Positions 22,079-32,327 of a DNA stretch of 64,000 bases are shown here, one piece after another. Numbering within the stretch: position 1 is the first letter of the stretch; each line of letters starts with the position of its first letter. Made by a program: the position numbers and the translations under genes. The stretch spans positions 1 to 64,000 of the forward strand of contig JADZAQ010000082.1 of assembly GCA_020852555.1 (NCBI GenBank). Reading direction: 5' to 3'. Source of the stretch: Burkholderiales bacterium (GTDB lineage: Bacteria > Pseudomonadota > Gammaproteobacteria > Burkholderiales > Casimicrobiaceae). The notes beneath the pieces are model-generated. The model was not told where the DNA came from, ran no database searches, and worked only from the letters and a program-made list of their open reading frames with translations.

Positions 22079-23014
22079 ATGCGCACCCTCATCTGCGGCT
22101 CGCTTGCGTACGACACCATCATGGTGTTCCCCGACCGGTTCTCGCGGCACATCCTGCCCGACCAGGCGAAGGTGCTCTCGGTGTCGTTCCAGATCGGGGA
22201 GATGCGGCGCGAATGGGGTGGTTGCGCGGGCAACATCGCCTACAACCTCGCGGCGATCGGCGGCGAGCCCGTGGTGATGGCCACCGTGGGCGACGACGGC
22301 CTCGAGTACCGTGAGCGCCTGGCCGCGCTGCACATCGGTACCGACGGCGTGCGTCACGTCCCGGGCGCGTACACCGGGCAGGCATTCATCATCACCGATC
22401 TCGACGACAACCAGATCACCGCCTTCCATCCGGGTGCGATGAACTTCTCTGAGCAGAGCCGGGTCGGCGACGTCGCCGGTATTGGCCTCGGCATCATCGC
22501 ACCCGACGGCAAGGAGGGCATGCTCCAGCACGCGCGCCAGTTCGCGGCCGCCGGCATCCCGTTCATCTTCGATCCGGGGCAGGCGATGACGCTCTTCGAC
22601 GGCGCCGAACTCACGGCGCTCATCGAGCTGGCGCGTTTCGTCGCCGTCAACGACTACGAGGGTCGCATGCTCTCGGAACGCACGAAGCTGCCGCTCGCCG
22701 CGATCGCCGAGAGGGTCGAGGCGCTCGTGGTGACGCAGGGCGCCGAGGGTTCGGTCATCCACGCCGGCGGTGCGGCGTACGCCATTCCTGCGGCGCGACC
22801 CGAGGCGATCCTCGACCCCACGGGCTGCGGCGACGCCTACCGTGCGGGGCTCCTCTACGGCATCGCGCAGCGCTGGGATTGGCAGCGCACCGGCGGCCTC
22901 GCATCGGTCCTGGGCGCGCTCAAGATCGCCGCGCGTGGCGCGCAGAAGCACGCCGTCACCCGCGACCGGGTCGCCCATCTCTACCGCGAGACGTTCGGCG
23001 ACGCGTTGTGGTGA
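22079..23014 (+). CDS. PfkB family carbohydrate/adenosine kinase
   Basis: MRTLICGSLAYDTIMVF...WGGCAGNIAYNLAAIGGEPVVMATVGDDG...AILDPTGCGDAYRAGLLYG. Confidence 0.9.
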   Translation: MRTLICGSLAYDTIMVFPDRFSRHILPDQAKVLSVSFQIGEMRREWGGCAGNIAYNLAAIGGEPVVMATVGDDGLEYRERLAALHIGTDGVRHVPGAYTGQAFIITDLDDNQITAFHPGAMNFSEQSRVGDVAGIGLGIIAPDGKEGMLQHARQFAAAGIPFIFDPGQAMTLFDGAELTALIELARFVAVNDYEGRMLSERTKLPLAAIAERVEALVVTQGAEGSVIHAGGAAYAIPAARPEAILDPTGCGDAYRAGLLYGIAQRWDWQRTGGLASVLGALKIAARGAQKHAVTRDRVAHLYRETFGDALW

Positions 23015-23062
23015 GGCGCACGGCGTTGTCTCGTGAGCGGTCGCCGGGCATTGCGAAGGGCG

Positions 23063-23890
23063 CTATCCGAACGGCTTCGCCAGGCGCGGCGCACGCGATG
23101 GCACCTGCACGATCCGCCGCTCCGGCAGGCTGATCGCGGTCAGCATTCCCCCCCACACGCAGCCCGAGTCGAGCATCAGCACGTCGTCGGTCAGCATGAG
23201 GCCTAGCGTCGACCAGTGACCGCAGACGATCGGCGTGCCCTTCGCTCGCCGTGCCGGCTGCTCGAACCACGGGACGAAGCCGCGCGGCGTGTGCGCGATC
23301 CCGCGCTTCTCCTTCAGTTCCAGCGTGTCGTCGGCGCGACAGAAGCGCAGGCGCGTGCAGGCATTGACGATCACCCGCAGCCGATCGAAGCCCGTGAGCT
23401 CGTCGGACCAGCGCGTCGGCGCGTCGCCGTAGAGCACGGCGAGGAAGTCCTGCGCTTGCGGGCCCGCGAGGGCGGCCTGCACCTCGGCGGAGAGCCCGAG
23501 TGCCTTCGCCACCGTCCACGACGGCAGGAAGCCCGCGTGCACCAGCGCGAAGGCGCCGTCGCTCGCCACCAGCGGGCGCGTGGTGAGCCACGCGACGAGT
23601 TCATCGCGATCGGGCGCGGCGAGGATATCGTCGAGCGTGTCGCCCTGGTGCTGCCGGCGGATGCCGGCGGCGACGGTGATGAGATGGAAGTCGTGGTTGC
23701 CCAGCACCGCCGTGCACGATGCGCCGAGCGCCATCACCTCGCGCAGCACGCGCAGCGAGTCCGGGCCGCGGTTGACGAGGTCGCCGACGAGCCACAGCGT
23801 GTCGCTGCGCGGCGCGAAGGCAATGCGCTCGAGGAGCTCGCAGAACTCGGTGTGACAGCCTTGTATGTCGCCGATCGCGTAGTGCGCCAT
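23063..23890 (-). CDS. apaH: symmetrical bis(5'-nucleosyl)-tetraphosphatase
   Basis: MAHYAIGDIQGCHTEFCELLERI...LWLVGDLVNRGPDSLRVLREV...AVLGNHDFHL; ATG at 23890. Confidence 0.94.
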   Translation of the reverse strand: MAHYAIGDIQGCHTEFCELLERIAFAPRSDTLWLVGDLVNRGPDSLRVLREVMALGASCTAVLGNHDFHLITVAAGIRRQHQGDTLDDILAAPDRDELVAWLTTRPLVASDGAFALVHAGFLPSWTVAKALGLSAEVQAALAGPQAQDFLAVLYGDAPTRWSDELTGFDRLRVIVNACTRLRFCRADDTLELKEKRGIAHTPRGFVPWFEQPARRAKGTPIVCGHWSTLGLMLTDDVLMLDSGCVWGGMLTAISLPERRIVQVPSRAPRLAKPFG

Positions 23891-23929
23891 GCGCGGTCCG
23901 ACGCGGTCGTGACGAAGCCAACGCGCCGC

Positions 23930-23954
23930 TGCTAGAATTGAACCGATTCTAGCA
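23930..23954. promoter_or_regulatory. symmetric bidirectional promoter (opposed TGCTAGAAT elements) for apaH and rep
   Basis: TGCTAGAAT-TGAACCG-ATTCTAGCA: perfect 9-bp arms, 7-nt spacer; each arm is an extended -10 on one strand. Confidence 0.55.
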
Positions 23955-23987
23955 AGCCACAGCCGGCGGTCCCGGCGCCGACGTCTC

Positions 23988-25994
23988 CTGTCTTCTTTCC
24001 CGCTCAATCCGCAGCAACGCGAGGCGGTGCGCTACTGCGACGGTCCGCTCCTCGTCCTCGCCGGCGCCGGCAGCGGCAAGACGCGCGTCATCACCGCCAA
24101 GATCGCGCACCTCATCGAGCAGGGCTGCGATCCGGCGCAGGTGGTGGCGATCACCTTCACCAACAAGGCGGCGCGCGAGATGCGCGAGCGCGCGCAGGCG
24201 CTGCTCGGGCGGCAAGGCCGGACGGAGGTGGCGAGCAAGCTCGTCATCAGCACCTTCCATGCCTTCGGGCTCCTTCTCTTGCGCCGCGAGGCGAGCGCGG
24301 CGGGTCTGCGTCCCGGCTTTTCGATCCTCACGCCGGGCGACCTCGAGGGGGTCGTCGCCGAACTCGTGGCCACTGCCGATCGCGTGCGTGCCCGTGCCGC
24401 GCAGTGGCGCATCAGCGCGTGGAAGAACGCGCTCGTCACCCCGGCGGCCGCGCTCGCGCAGGCGCAAAGCGAGGAGGAGACGGTCGCGGCGCGTGCGTAC
24501 GCGAACTACGACGAGGCGCTCGCCGCGTATCGCGCGGTCGACTTCGACGACCTCATCGTGCGTCCGCTCGCCTTGCTTGAATCCGACGCCGATGCGGCAC
24601 GCCGCTGGCAGGAACGCTGCGCGCACGTGCTCGTCGACGAATACCAGGACACCAATCCCGCGCAGTACCGCCTGCTGCGCGCGCTGGTCGGTGCGCGCAC
24701 GCCGTTCACCGCGGTCGGCGACGACGACCAGGCGATCTACGGCTGGCGCGGTGCCACCCTCGACAACCTCGCGCAGTTGCCGCGTGACTACCCCGACCTC
24801 AAGGTCGTGAAGCTCGAGCAGAACTACCGCTCGACGGTGCGCATCCTGCGCAGCGCGAATGCGCTGATCGGCAACAACCCCAAGCTCTTTGCCAAGCGGC
24901 TGTGGAGCGAGCTGGGTCACGGCGACGCGATCCGCGTCACGCCGATGGCCGACGACGAGACCGAGGCGCAACGGGTGATCGATCGCATCGCCGGCATCAA
25001 GTTCGAGCGTCGCGCGAACTATGCCGACTTCGCCGTCCTCTACCGCGGCAACCACCAGGCGCAGGCGTTCGAGACCGCGCTGCGCGCGCAGGGCATCGCC
25101 TACGAGATCTCCGGCGGGCAGTCGATCTTCGAGCGCAGCGAGATCAAGGACATCGTCGCCTACCTGCGGCTCATCGCCAACGACGACGACGATCCGGCAT
25201 TCCTGCGCGCGGTCGCGGCGCCGCGGCGCGGGGTGGGACGCACCACGCTCGCGCGGCTCGGCGAGGTGGCGGCGCAGCGCGGCGAGAGCCTCTTCGCGGC
25301 GACGTTCGCCGCCGAGCTCGCCGAGGCGGTACCCGTCCGCCAGCGCGAGGCCCTCACCGAGTTCTGCGGGCTCGTCAACGACCTGCGCCACCGCGCCCTG
25401 CGCGAGCCGGCCGGCCGGCTCCTCGACGAGCTCCTCGCGCGCAGCGGCTACGAGGCGTGGCTGGTCGACACGCTCGACAAGCGCGATGCGCAGGCGCGCA
25501 CCAAGAGCGTGCGCGACTTCACCGGCTGGCTCGCCCGCAAGGGCGAGGCCGACTCGCGCAACCTCGTCGAGCTCACGCAGATGGTGGCGCTCGTGACCAT
25601 GCTCGAGGAGCGCGAGGGCGAGCGCGCCGATGCGGTGCGGTTGTCGACGATCCACGCGGCGAAGGGTTTGGAGTTTCCGCACGTCTTCGTCGTCGGGTTG
25701 GAGGAGGGCGTGCTGCCGCACCGCGAGGCGGTCGACGCGGAAAATGTCGAGGAGGAGCGGCGGCTCATGTACGTGGCGCTCACCCGCGCGCAGCAGTCGC
25801 TGCACCTGTCGTGGTGCCGGACGCGCAAGCGCGCCGGCGAGCGGGTGGACTGCCGGCCGTCGCGCTTCATCGGCGAGCTCGTGCAGGAGGATCTGCGCTA
25901 CGCCGACGCGCCGCGGACCGCGGACGAGGCTGCGGAGGAGAAGGTCGCCGGCAACGCGCGACTCGCGTCGCTGAAGGCGATGCTGTCGCGCTGA
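23988..25994 (+). CDS. rep: ATP-dependent DNA helicase Rep (UvrD/Rep/PcrA family)
   Basis: LNPQQREAVRYCDGPLLVLAGAGSGKTRVITAKIAHLI...FTNKAAREMRERA...DDDQAIYGWRGA...LSTIHAAKGLEFPHVFVVGLEEG. Listed ORF starts at GTG 24027; homology extends upstream, CTG at 23988 is the nearest plausible start. Confidence 0.88.
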   Translation: MSSFPLNPQQREAVRYCDGPLLVLAGAGSGKTRVITAKIAHLIEQGCDPAQVVAITFTNKAAREMRERAQALLGRQGRTEVASKLVISTFHAFGLLLLRREASAAGLRPGFSILTPGDLEGVVAELVATADRVRARAAQWRISAWKNALVTPAAALAQAQSEEETVAARAYANYDEALAAYRAVDFDDLIVRPLALLESDADAARRWQERCAHVLVDEYQDTNPAQYRLLRALVGARTPFTAVGDDDQAIYGWRGATLDNLAQLPRDYPDLKVVKLEQNYRSTVRILRSANALIGNNPKLFAKRLWSELGHGDAIRVTPMADDETEAQRVIDRIAGIKFERRANYADFAVLYRGNHQAQAFETALRAQGIAYEISGGQSIFERSEIKDIVAYLRLIANDDDDPAFLRAVAAPRRGVGRTTLARLGEVAAQRGESLFAATFAAELAEAVPVRQREALTEFCGLVNDLRHRALREPAGRLLDELLARSGYEAWLVDTLDKRDAQARTKSVRDFTGWLARKGEADSRNLVELTQMVALVTMLEEREGERADAVRLSTIHAAKGLEFPHVFVVGLEEGVLPHREAVDAENVEEERRLMYVALTRAQQSLHLSWCRTRKRAGERVDCRPSRFIGELVQEDLRYADAPRTADEAAEEKVAGNARLASLKAMLSR

Positions 25995-26014
25995 GCGTGC
26001 AATGGTGCGCGCCG

Positions 26015-26866
26015 CTACTTCGCCGCCGCCACCATGTAGTCGACGGCTGCCATGACGTCGGCGTCGGAGAGCGCCGTATTGCCGCCCTTCGGCGGCATCG
26101 CACCCTTGCCCTTGAGCGCGGCGGTGTGGAGCGTGTCCATTCCGAGCTGGATGCGCGGCGCCCATTGCGCCTTGTCGCCGAACTTCGGTGCGCCCGCCAC
26201 GCCGGTGGCGTGGCACGCCATGCAGGTCGTGTCGTAGATCTTCTTGCCGGTGCCGGCGGGTGCGGCCGCTGCCGGCGCCGCGCTCGCCACAGCCGTGGCC
26301 GGAGGCGCCGCTGGGGCGGGCGCCGCCGCGGCGGCGGGTGCGGGTGCCGGTGCGGCCGCCGGCGCGGTCGCGGCCGCGGCGATGGCAGCCACCGGCGGCG
26401 CGGTCCAGGTGGCCCCCGCCTTGCTCGCCATGAAGACGACCGCGCGCTTCACCTCGTCGTCGGTGAGATCGCTGTTGCCGCCGCGCGCGGGCATGCCGCG
26501 CAGGCCGTCGATCGCGTGTCCGAAGGTCGCCGCCGCCCCTTGCGCGATGACCTTGCCCCAGGCGGCCTTGTCGCCGACCTTGGGGGCGCCCGCGAGCCCC
26601 GTCTCGTGACAGGTCTTGCAGGTGGCGTCGAAGACCTGCTCGCCGGTCATCATGCCCTTCGGCCCGGTCGCCTCCGCCAGCACCACGGTACCCACCGGCT
26701 GGATCCGCGCGAGGACGGCATCGGCATTCTCGTGGGTCCCGTATTCGCCGCTGGTCACGAGTTGCGACACGAACGTGGCCAGCGCGATGGGCACGAGGAA
26801 CGCCAGCGCGATGACGATGGCGAGTTGCCTGGGTGTCTTGATGAAGGACGCGTGTTCTTCGGTCAT
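26015..26866 (-). CDS. c-type cytochrome with two tandem cytochrome c5-like domains
   Basis: TM anchor, then [22 protein letters not shown] and [22 protein letters not shown] (two CxxCH) joined by an Ala/Pro-rich linker. Confidence 0.9.
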   Translation of the reverse strand: MTEEHASFIKTPRQLAIVIALAFLVPIALATFVSQLVTSGEYGTHENADAVLARIQPVGTVVLAEATGPKGMMTGEQVFDATCKTCHETGLAGAPKVGDKAAWGKVIAQGAAATFGHAIDGLRGMPARGGNSDLTDDEVKRAVVFMASKAGATWTAPPVAAIAAAATAPAAAPAPAPAAAAAPAPAAPPATAVASAAPAAAAPAGTGKKIYDTTCMACHATGVAGAPKFGDKAQWAPRIQLGMDTLHTAALKGKGAMPPKGGNTALSDADVMAAVDYMVAAAK

Positions 26867-26901
26867 GTTCGGCGCGGGCGAGGTCGGCGGGGCAGCGGGC
26901 G

Positions 26902-26907
26902 ATTATA
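26902..26907 (-). promoter_or_regulatory. consensus -10 (TATAAT) upstream of the cytochrome gene
   Basis: Minus strand CCGGTATAATCGCCC, 36 nt before the ATG; no good -35. Confidence 0.4.
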
Positions 26908-26976
26908 CCGGGCGCAGGCACCGGCAGGGACGGGCATGGACGTGGGATGCGGACGAACGCTACAATGGCGAGTTAC

Positions 26977-27053
26977 GCGCCCGTAGCTCAGTTGGATAGA
27001 GTATTGGTTTCCGAAGCCAAGGGTCACAGGTTCGAATCCTGTCGGGCGCGCCA
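26977..27053 (+). tRNA. tRNA-Arg (anticodon CCG), CCA encoded
   Basis: GCGCCCG acceptor / CGGGCGC-G-CCA; D-arm GCTCAGTTGGATAGAGT; anticodon arm TTGGT-TTCCGAA-GCCAA; T-arm ACAGG-TTCGAAT-CCTGT. 77 nt; TACAAT 10 nt upstream. Confidence 0.95.
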
Positions 27054-27071
27054 GCCCTCTCCCCGAATCCC

Positions 27072-29537
27072 GTGTCCTCTTTCGATCCGGTCGCGACCAC
27101 CCCGGAGCCGCACGACGTAGCCAGCTTTCGGGCGGCGATCCTCTCCAAGCTGCGCTACATGGCGGCGAAGGATCCGGGGCTCGCGCGCGACCGCGACTGG
27201 CTCGTGGCGGTGTCGCTCGCCACGCGCGATCGCGTGGTCAACCGCTGGAACGAGACGACGCGGCGCACGCTGCGCCACGCGCGCAAGCACGTCTACTATT
27301 TCTCGCTCGAGTTCCTCGTGGGGCGCATGCTCCTCGACGCCCTGTCGAACCTGGGACTCGTCGCCACGGCCCGGGCGGCACTCGAGGACCTGGGGGTCGA
27401 CTTCGATCGCATCCGCCGCCTGGAGCCCGATCCGGCGCTCGGCAACGGGGGCCTGGGACGGCTCGCCGCGTGCTTCATGGAGAGCATGGCCACGCTCGGC
27501 ATCCCCGCGCACGGCTACGGCATCCGCTACGACCACGGCATCTTCCGGCAGGTCCTGCGCGACGGCTGGCAGCACGAACTGCCGGAGGATTGGCTGCGCT
27601 TCGGCAATCCGTGGGAGTTCGAGCGCCCCGAGGCGACCGCGAGCGTGGGCTTCGGTGGCCGCGTCGAGGAGATCGTGGCGAGCGACGGCTCGCGACGCTC
27701 CGTCTGGCACCCGGCGGAGACGGTCCTCGCCATCGCGCACGACATGCCGATTCCCGGCTGGCGCGGCAAGCACGTCAATACGCTGCGCCTGTGGTCGGCG
27801 CGTGCCGCCGATCCGCTCTCGCTGTCGGAGTTCAACCGCGGCGATCACGTGGGCGCGCTCGCCGACCGGGTCCGCCTCGAGGCGATCTCGCGCGTGCTCT
27901 ACCCCTCCGACGAGACGCCGGCCGGACAGGACCTGCGCTTGCGCCAGGAGTTCTTCTTCGCCTCCGCCTCCTTGCAGGATCTCCTGCGCCGCCACTGTGC
28001 GCAGCACGGCGAGCTGGGGTCGTTGCCCGACCATGCCGCGATTCAGCTCAACGACACGCATCCGGCGATCGCCGTGCCCGAGCTCATGCGGCTTCTGGTC
28101 GACGTCCACCGGATGTCCTGGGACGCGGCGTGGCGGATCGTGACGCAGGTCTTCAACTACACCAACCACACGCTCCTGCCCGAGGCGCTCGAGACCTGGC
28201 CGGTCGGCCAGCTCGCGGCGCTGCTGCCCCGACACCTGGAGATCATCGTCCGCCTCAATGCCGAGCACCTCGACGCGCTGCGTGCCCATGGCCGTGACGG
28301 CGACTTCATCGCGGCGGTGTCGCTCATCGACGAGACGAACGGACGCCGCGTGCGCATGGGGCATCTCGCTTTCCTCGGAGCGCATCGCGTCAACGGCGTC
28401 TCGGCGCTGCACACCGAGCTCATGCGCCGGACGGTCTTCCGCGACCTGCACGCGACCCATCCCGAGAAGATCGTCAACAAGACCAACGGCATCACGCAGC
28501 GCAGGTGGCTGTTCCAGGCCAACCCCGCCCTCACGGCGCTGCTCGTCGATGCGCTGGGGCCGGCGGTTTGCGACGATCCCGACGCGCTCACCGGTCTCGT
28601 GCCGCTCGCCGCCGACGCCGCGCTGCAGGAGCGCTTCGCGAAGCAGCGGCGGAGCGCCAAGCTCGCACTCGCCCGGCTCGTGGCCGAGCTCACCGGCACG
28701 AGCGTCGACCCGAGTGCGCTCTTCGACGTGCAGATCAAGCGGGTCCACGAGTACAAGCGGCAGCTCCTCAACGTCCTGCAGACCATCGCGCTCTATCAGG
28801 CGATACGCGCGGATCCGGGTCGCGGCTGGGTGCCCCGGGTCAAGCTCTTCGCCGGCAAGGCGGCGGCGGGATACCGGACGGCGAAACTCATCATCAAGCT
28901 GATCCACGACGTCGGCCGGGTGATCAATGCCGACTCGGCGGTGCGCGGGCTGCTGACGGTCGCCTTCCTGCCGAACTACAACGTGAGCCTCGCCGAGGCG
29001 ATCATTCCGGCGGCGGATCTATCCGAGCAGATCAGCACCGCCGGCATGGAAGCCTCGGGAACGGGCAACATGAAGCTCGCGCTCAACGGCGCGCTCACCA
29101 TCGGTACCCTCGACGGCGCCAACATCGAGATCCGCGAGCGCGTCGGCGCCGATAATTTCTTCTGCTTCGGGCTGACCGCCGACGAGGTCATGGCGCGCCG
29201 CGCGACGGGGCTGGGCATGGCTGCCGAGATCGAGGCATCACCGGCGCTCGCCGGTGCCGTCGCCGCGCTGGAGGACGGCAGCTTCGCCCCCGACGAACCG
29301 GGCCGCTTCCGCGAACTCGCCGCCGCGCTGCGGGAGCGCGACTACTTCATGCTGTGCCCGGACTTCGAGCGCTATCTCGGGGCGCAGCGGCAGGTCGACG
29401 CGAAATGGCGCGATGCCGCCGCGTGGTGGCGCGCGGCGATCCTCAACACGGCGCACGTGGGCTTCTTCTCGGCCGACCGCGCCATTCGCGAGTACGCCTC
29501 CGAGGTCTGGTTGCTGCCGGAGTTCACGCCGACGTGA
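27072..29537 (+). CDS. glgP: glycogen/starch/alpha-glucan phosphorylase
   Basis: 821 aa; [13 protein letters not shown]...[17 protein letters not shown]...[28 protein letters not shown] (PLP region). GTG start. Confidence 0.95.
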   Translation: MSSFDPVATTPEPHDVASFRAAILSKLRYMAAKDPGLARDRDWLVAVSLATRDRVVNRWNETTRRTLRHARKHVYYFSLEFLVGRMLLDALSNLGLVATARAALEDLGVDFDRIRRLEPDPALGNGGLGRLAACFMESMATLGIPAHGYGIRYDHGIFRQVLRDGWQHELPEDWLRFGNPWEFERPEATASVGFGGRVEEIVASDGSRRSVWHPAETVLAIAHDMPIPGWRGKHVNTLRLWSARAADPLSLSEFNRGDHVGALADRVRLEAISRVLYPSDETPAGQDLRLRQEFFFASASLQDLLRRHCAQHGELGSLPDHAAIQLNDTHPAIAVPELMRLLVDVHRMSWDAAWRIVTQVFNYTNHTLLPEALETWPVGQLAALLPRHLEIIVRLNAEHLDALRAHGRDGDFIAAVSLIDETNGRRVRMGHLAFLGAHRVNGVSALHTELMRRTVFRDLHATHPEKIVNKTNGITQRRWLFQANPALTALLVDALGPAVCDDPDALTGLVPLAADAALQERFAKQRRSAKLALARLVAELTGTSVDPSALFDVQIKRVHEYKRQLLNVLQTIALYQAIRADPGRGWVPRVKLFAGKAAAGYRTAKLIIKLIHDVGRVINADSAVRGLLTVAFLPNYNVSLAEAIIPAADLSEQISTAGMEASGTGNMKLALNGALTIGTLDGANIEIRERVGADNFFCFGLTADEVMARRATGLGMAAEIEASPALAGAVAALEDGSFAPDEPGRFRELAAALRERDYFMLCPDFERYLGAQRQVDAKWRDAAAWWRAAILNTAHVGFFSADRAIREYASEVWLLPEFTPT

Positions 29538-29550
29538 CAGTGGGGTTACC

Positions 29551-30819
29551 ATGCGCCGCATGAGCCCCTACGCTCCGCTCGCGCGCTCCGCGATGGCCTA
29601 TGTCCTGGCCGGCGGGCGCGGCACGCGCTTGCTGGAGCTCACCGACAACCGCGCCAAGCCGGCGGTCTATTTCGGCGGCAAGTCGCGCATCGTCGATTTC
29701 GCGCTGTCCAACGCGTTGAACTCCGGCATCCGCCGCATCGCGGTCGCCACCCAGTACAAGGCGCACAGCCTCATCCGCCACCTGCAGCGCGGCTGGAGCT
29801 TCCTGCAGCCGATGCGCAACGAGAGCTTCGACATCCTGCCGGCGTCGCAGCGCGTGCAGGAGAACCAGTGGTACATGGGCACGGCGGACGCCGTCTACCA
29901 GAACATCGACATCATCGCGGGCTACCACCCCGAGTACATCGTGATTCTGGCGGGCGACCACGTGTACAAGATGGACTACGAGCGCATGCTCGTGCAGCAC
30001 GTCGAATCCGGCGCCGACGTCACCGTCGCCTGCATCGAGGTCGACACCAGCGATGCCCGCAGCTTCGGCGTGATCGCGGTCGATGCGGAGGACCGCATCG
30101 TCGACTTCCTGGAGAAGCCGGCGAACCCGCCGGAACTGCCCGACCGCCCCGGCCGCACGCTCGCCAGCATGGGCGTGTACGTGTTCGGGCGCGAGTTCCT
30201 GTTCGACCAGCTGCGCCGCGACGCCGCCGATCCGACGTCCGCCCGCGATTTCGGCCGCGACATCATTCCGTGGCTCGTGAAGCACGCCAAGGCGATCGCG
30301 CACCGCTTCGCGCATTCGTGCGTGCGCTCGCCCGGCGAGACCGAGATCTACTGGCGCGACGTGGGGACGCTCGACGCCTACTTCGCCGCCAACATCGACC
30401 TCACCGACGTCGTGCCCGAGCTCGACCTGTACGACCGCGAGTGGCCGATCTGGACCTACGCCGGCATCACGCCGCCCGCGAAGTTCGTCCATGACGTCGA
30501 AGGACGCCGCGGCATGGGGGTGTCGTCGCTCGTCTCCGGCGGGTGCATCGTTTCGGGCGCGATGCTGCGCAACTCGCTGCTCTGCGAGCACGTCCACGTG
30601 CACTCCTGGAGCTCGATCGATCACGGCGTGCTGCTGCCGCACGTCGACGTGGGGCGTTACTCGCGCCTGTCCAACGTGATCGTCGACGCCGGCGTGCAGA
30701 TCCCGCGTGGCCTCGTCGTCGGCGAGGATCCGGAGCTCGATGCGCAGCGCTTCCGGCGTACCGAGAGCGGCATCTGCCTCATCACGCAGGCCATGATCGA
30801 TCGCCTCGCGGCCGGCTGA
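29551..30819 (+). CDS. glgC: glucose-1-phosphate adenylyltransferase
   Basis: [64 protein letters not shown] at 29551. Confidence 0.96.
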   Translation: MRRMSPYAPLARSAMAYVLAGGRGTRLLELTDNRAKPAVYFGGKSRIVDFALSNALNSGIRRIAVATQYKAHSLIRHLQRGWSFLQPMRNESFDILPASQRVQENQWYMGTADAVYQNIDIIAGYHPEYIVILAGDHVYKMDYERMLVQHVESGADVTVACIEVDTSDARSFGVIAVDAEDRIVDFLEKPANPPELPDRPGRTLASMGVYVFGREFLFDQLRRDAADPTSARDFGRDIIPWLVKHAKAIAHRFAHSCVRSPGETEIYWRDVGTLDAYFAANIDLTDVVPELDLYDREWPIWTYAGITPPAKFVHDVEGRRGMGVSSLVSGGCIVSGAMLRNSLLCEHVHVHSWSSIDHGVLLPHVDVGRYSRLSNVIVDAGVQIPRGLVVGEDPELDAQRFRRTESGICLITQAMIDRLAAG

Positions 30820-30839
30820 ACGCGCGCCGCGATGGTGCC

Positions 30840-32288
30840 GTGAGTACGCTGCGCGTCCTCGCCGTCGCGTCGGAGGCGTATCCGCTGGTCAAGACCGGCG
30901 GGCTCGCCGACGTGGTGGGCGCGCTGCCGGCGGCGCTCGCCCCGCTGGGCGTGCAGGTGCGCACGCTGCTGCCGGGATACCCCGCTATCCTGCGCGCGAT
31001 CGGCGCGGCGCCGGTGGCGCATGCCTACGCCAATTGTTTCGGTGGCGCCGCGACGCTTCGTCTCGCGCGCGCCGCCGGTCTCGACCTCGCGGTGCTCGAT
31101 GCACCGCATCTCTATGCGCGTGACGGGGGGCCGTATCTCGATGCGCGCGGCGAGGAGTACGGCGACAATCCGCTGCGCTTCGCGGCGCTCGCGCGCGCTG
31201 CCGCGGACCTCGGGCGAGGTTTCGGCGGGCAAGCCGGCTTCGACGTCGTGCACGCGCACGACTGGCAGGCAGCCCTCGCGCCGGCCTACCTGCATTACGA
31301 CGGCGGGACGCGTCCGGCGACCGTGATGACCGTGCACAACCTCGCCTTCCAGGGCCGCTTTCCGGGCTTGACGGTCGACACGCTCGGTCTACCGTGGCAC
31401 GCCTGGGCGATCGACGGCGTCGAGTACTACGGCGCGATCGGTTACCTGAAGGCGGGGCTGGCACTGGCCGACCGGATCACGACGGTGTCGCCGACCTACG
31501 CCCGGGAGATCTGCACGCCGGAAGGCGGAATGGGGCTCGACGGCCTCCTGCGCCATCGCGCGCAGGCGCTGCGCGGCATCCTCAACGGCATCGACGACAC
31601 CACGTGGAACCCGGCGACCGACCCGCGTATTCCGGCGCGTTTTCACGCGACGCGGCGTACCGCGCGCGTTCGTAATCGGCTGGCGCTGCGCGAGCGGGTG
31701 GGCCTGGCGCCGCGTCCCGAAGCGCCGCTCTTCGGCGTCGTCTCCCGCTTCTCGTGGCAGAAGGGGCTCGATCTCGTCCTCGAGGCGTTGCCGGCGATCT
31801 TGGCGGGTGGCGCGCAACTCGCGGTGCTCGGCAGCGGCGAGCGGGCCCTCGAGAAGGCGTTCGCGGCGGTTGCCAACGCGCACCCCGGGCAGGTCGCGGT
31901 GCGCTTGGGCTACGACGAGGATCTCGCGCATCTCGTGCAGGCCGGGTCGGATGCGATCCTCGTGCCGTCACGCTTCGAGCCGTGCGGATTGACGCAGCTG
32001 TGCGCATTGCGCTACGGGGCACTCCCCATCGTGGCGCGGGTGGGCGGTCTCGTCGACACGGTGGTCGATGCGAGCGACGCGGCGCAGGCCGACGGCACCG
32101 CGACCGGGTTCCAGTTCGGACCGGTCACCGCTGCCGAACTGACGCGAGCGATCGAGCGGGCGCTCGCGCTGTGGCACGATCCGCGGCGCTGGCGCCGGGT
32201 GCAGGCGCATGCGATGACGATCGACGTGAGCTGGCGGCGGTCGGCCGCGCAGTACGCCGAACTGTATCGGGAGATCGTGCGCCGATAG
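30840..32288 (+). CDS. glgA: glycogen synthase (ADP-glucose)
   Basis: STLRVLAVASEAYPLVKTGGLADVVGALPAAL...VHAHDWQAAL...VPSRFEPCGLTQLCALRYGALPIVARVGGL; GTG at 30840. Confidence 0.95.
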   Translation: MSTLRVLAVASEAYPLVKTGGLADVVGALPAALAPLGVQVRTLLPGYPAILRAIGAAPVAHAYANCFGGAATLRLARAAGLDLAVLDAPHLYARDGGPYLDARGEEYGDNPLRFAALARAAADLGRGFGGQAGFDVVHAHDWQAALAPAYLHYDGGTRPATVMTVHNLAFQGRFPGLTVDTLGLPWHAWAIDGVEYYGAIGYLKAGLALADRITTVSPTYAREICTPEGGMGLDGLLRHRAQALRGILNGIDDTTWNPATDPRIPARFHATRRTARVRNRLALRERVGLAPRPEAPLFGVVSRFSWQKGLDLVLEALPAILAGGAQLAVLGSGERALEKAFAAVANAHPGQVAVRLGYDEDLAHLVQAGSDAILVPSRFEPCGLTQLCALRYGALPIVARVGGLVDTVVDASDAAQADGTATGFQFGPVTAAELTRAIERALALWHDPRRWRRVQAHAMTIDVSWRRSAAQYAELYREIVRR

Positions 32289-32327
32289 CAGCATCCGGCG
32301 GCCGAGGCTGCCCGGCGCGCCGTGCCG

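Noticed and set aside
26230-26430. GC-rich repetitive stretch that could be taken for a DNA repeat
   Set aside because: Explained as codons of the Ala/Pro linker within the cytochrome gene.
23949-26921. 990-aa minus-strand ORF
   Set aside because: Antisense to the clearly conserved rep gene and the cytochrome region; Arg/Ala/Glu-rich with no recognisable domain. Typical GC-driven shadow ORF.
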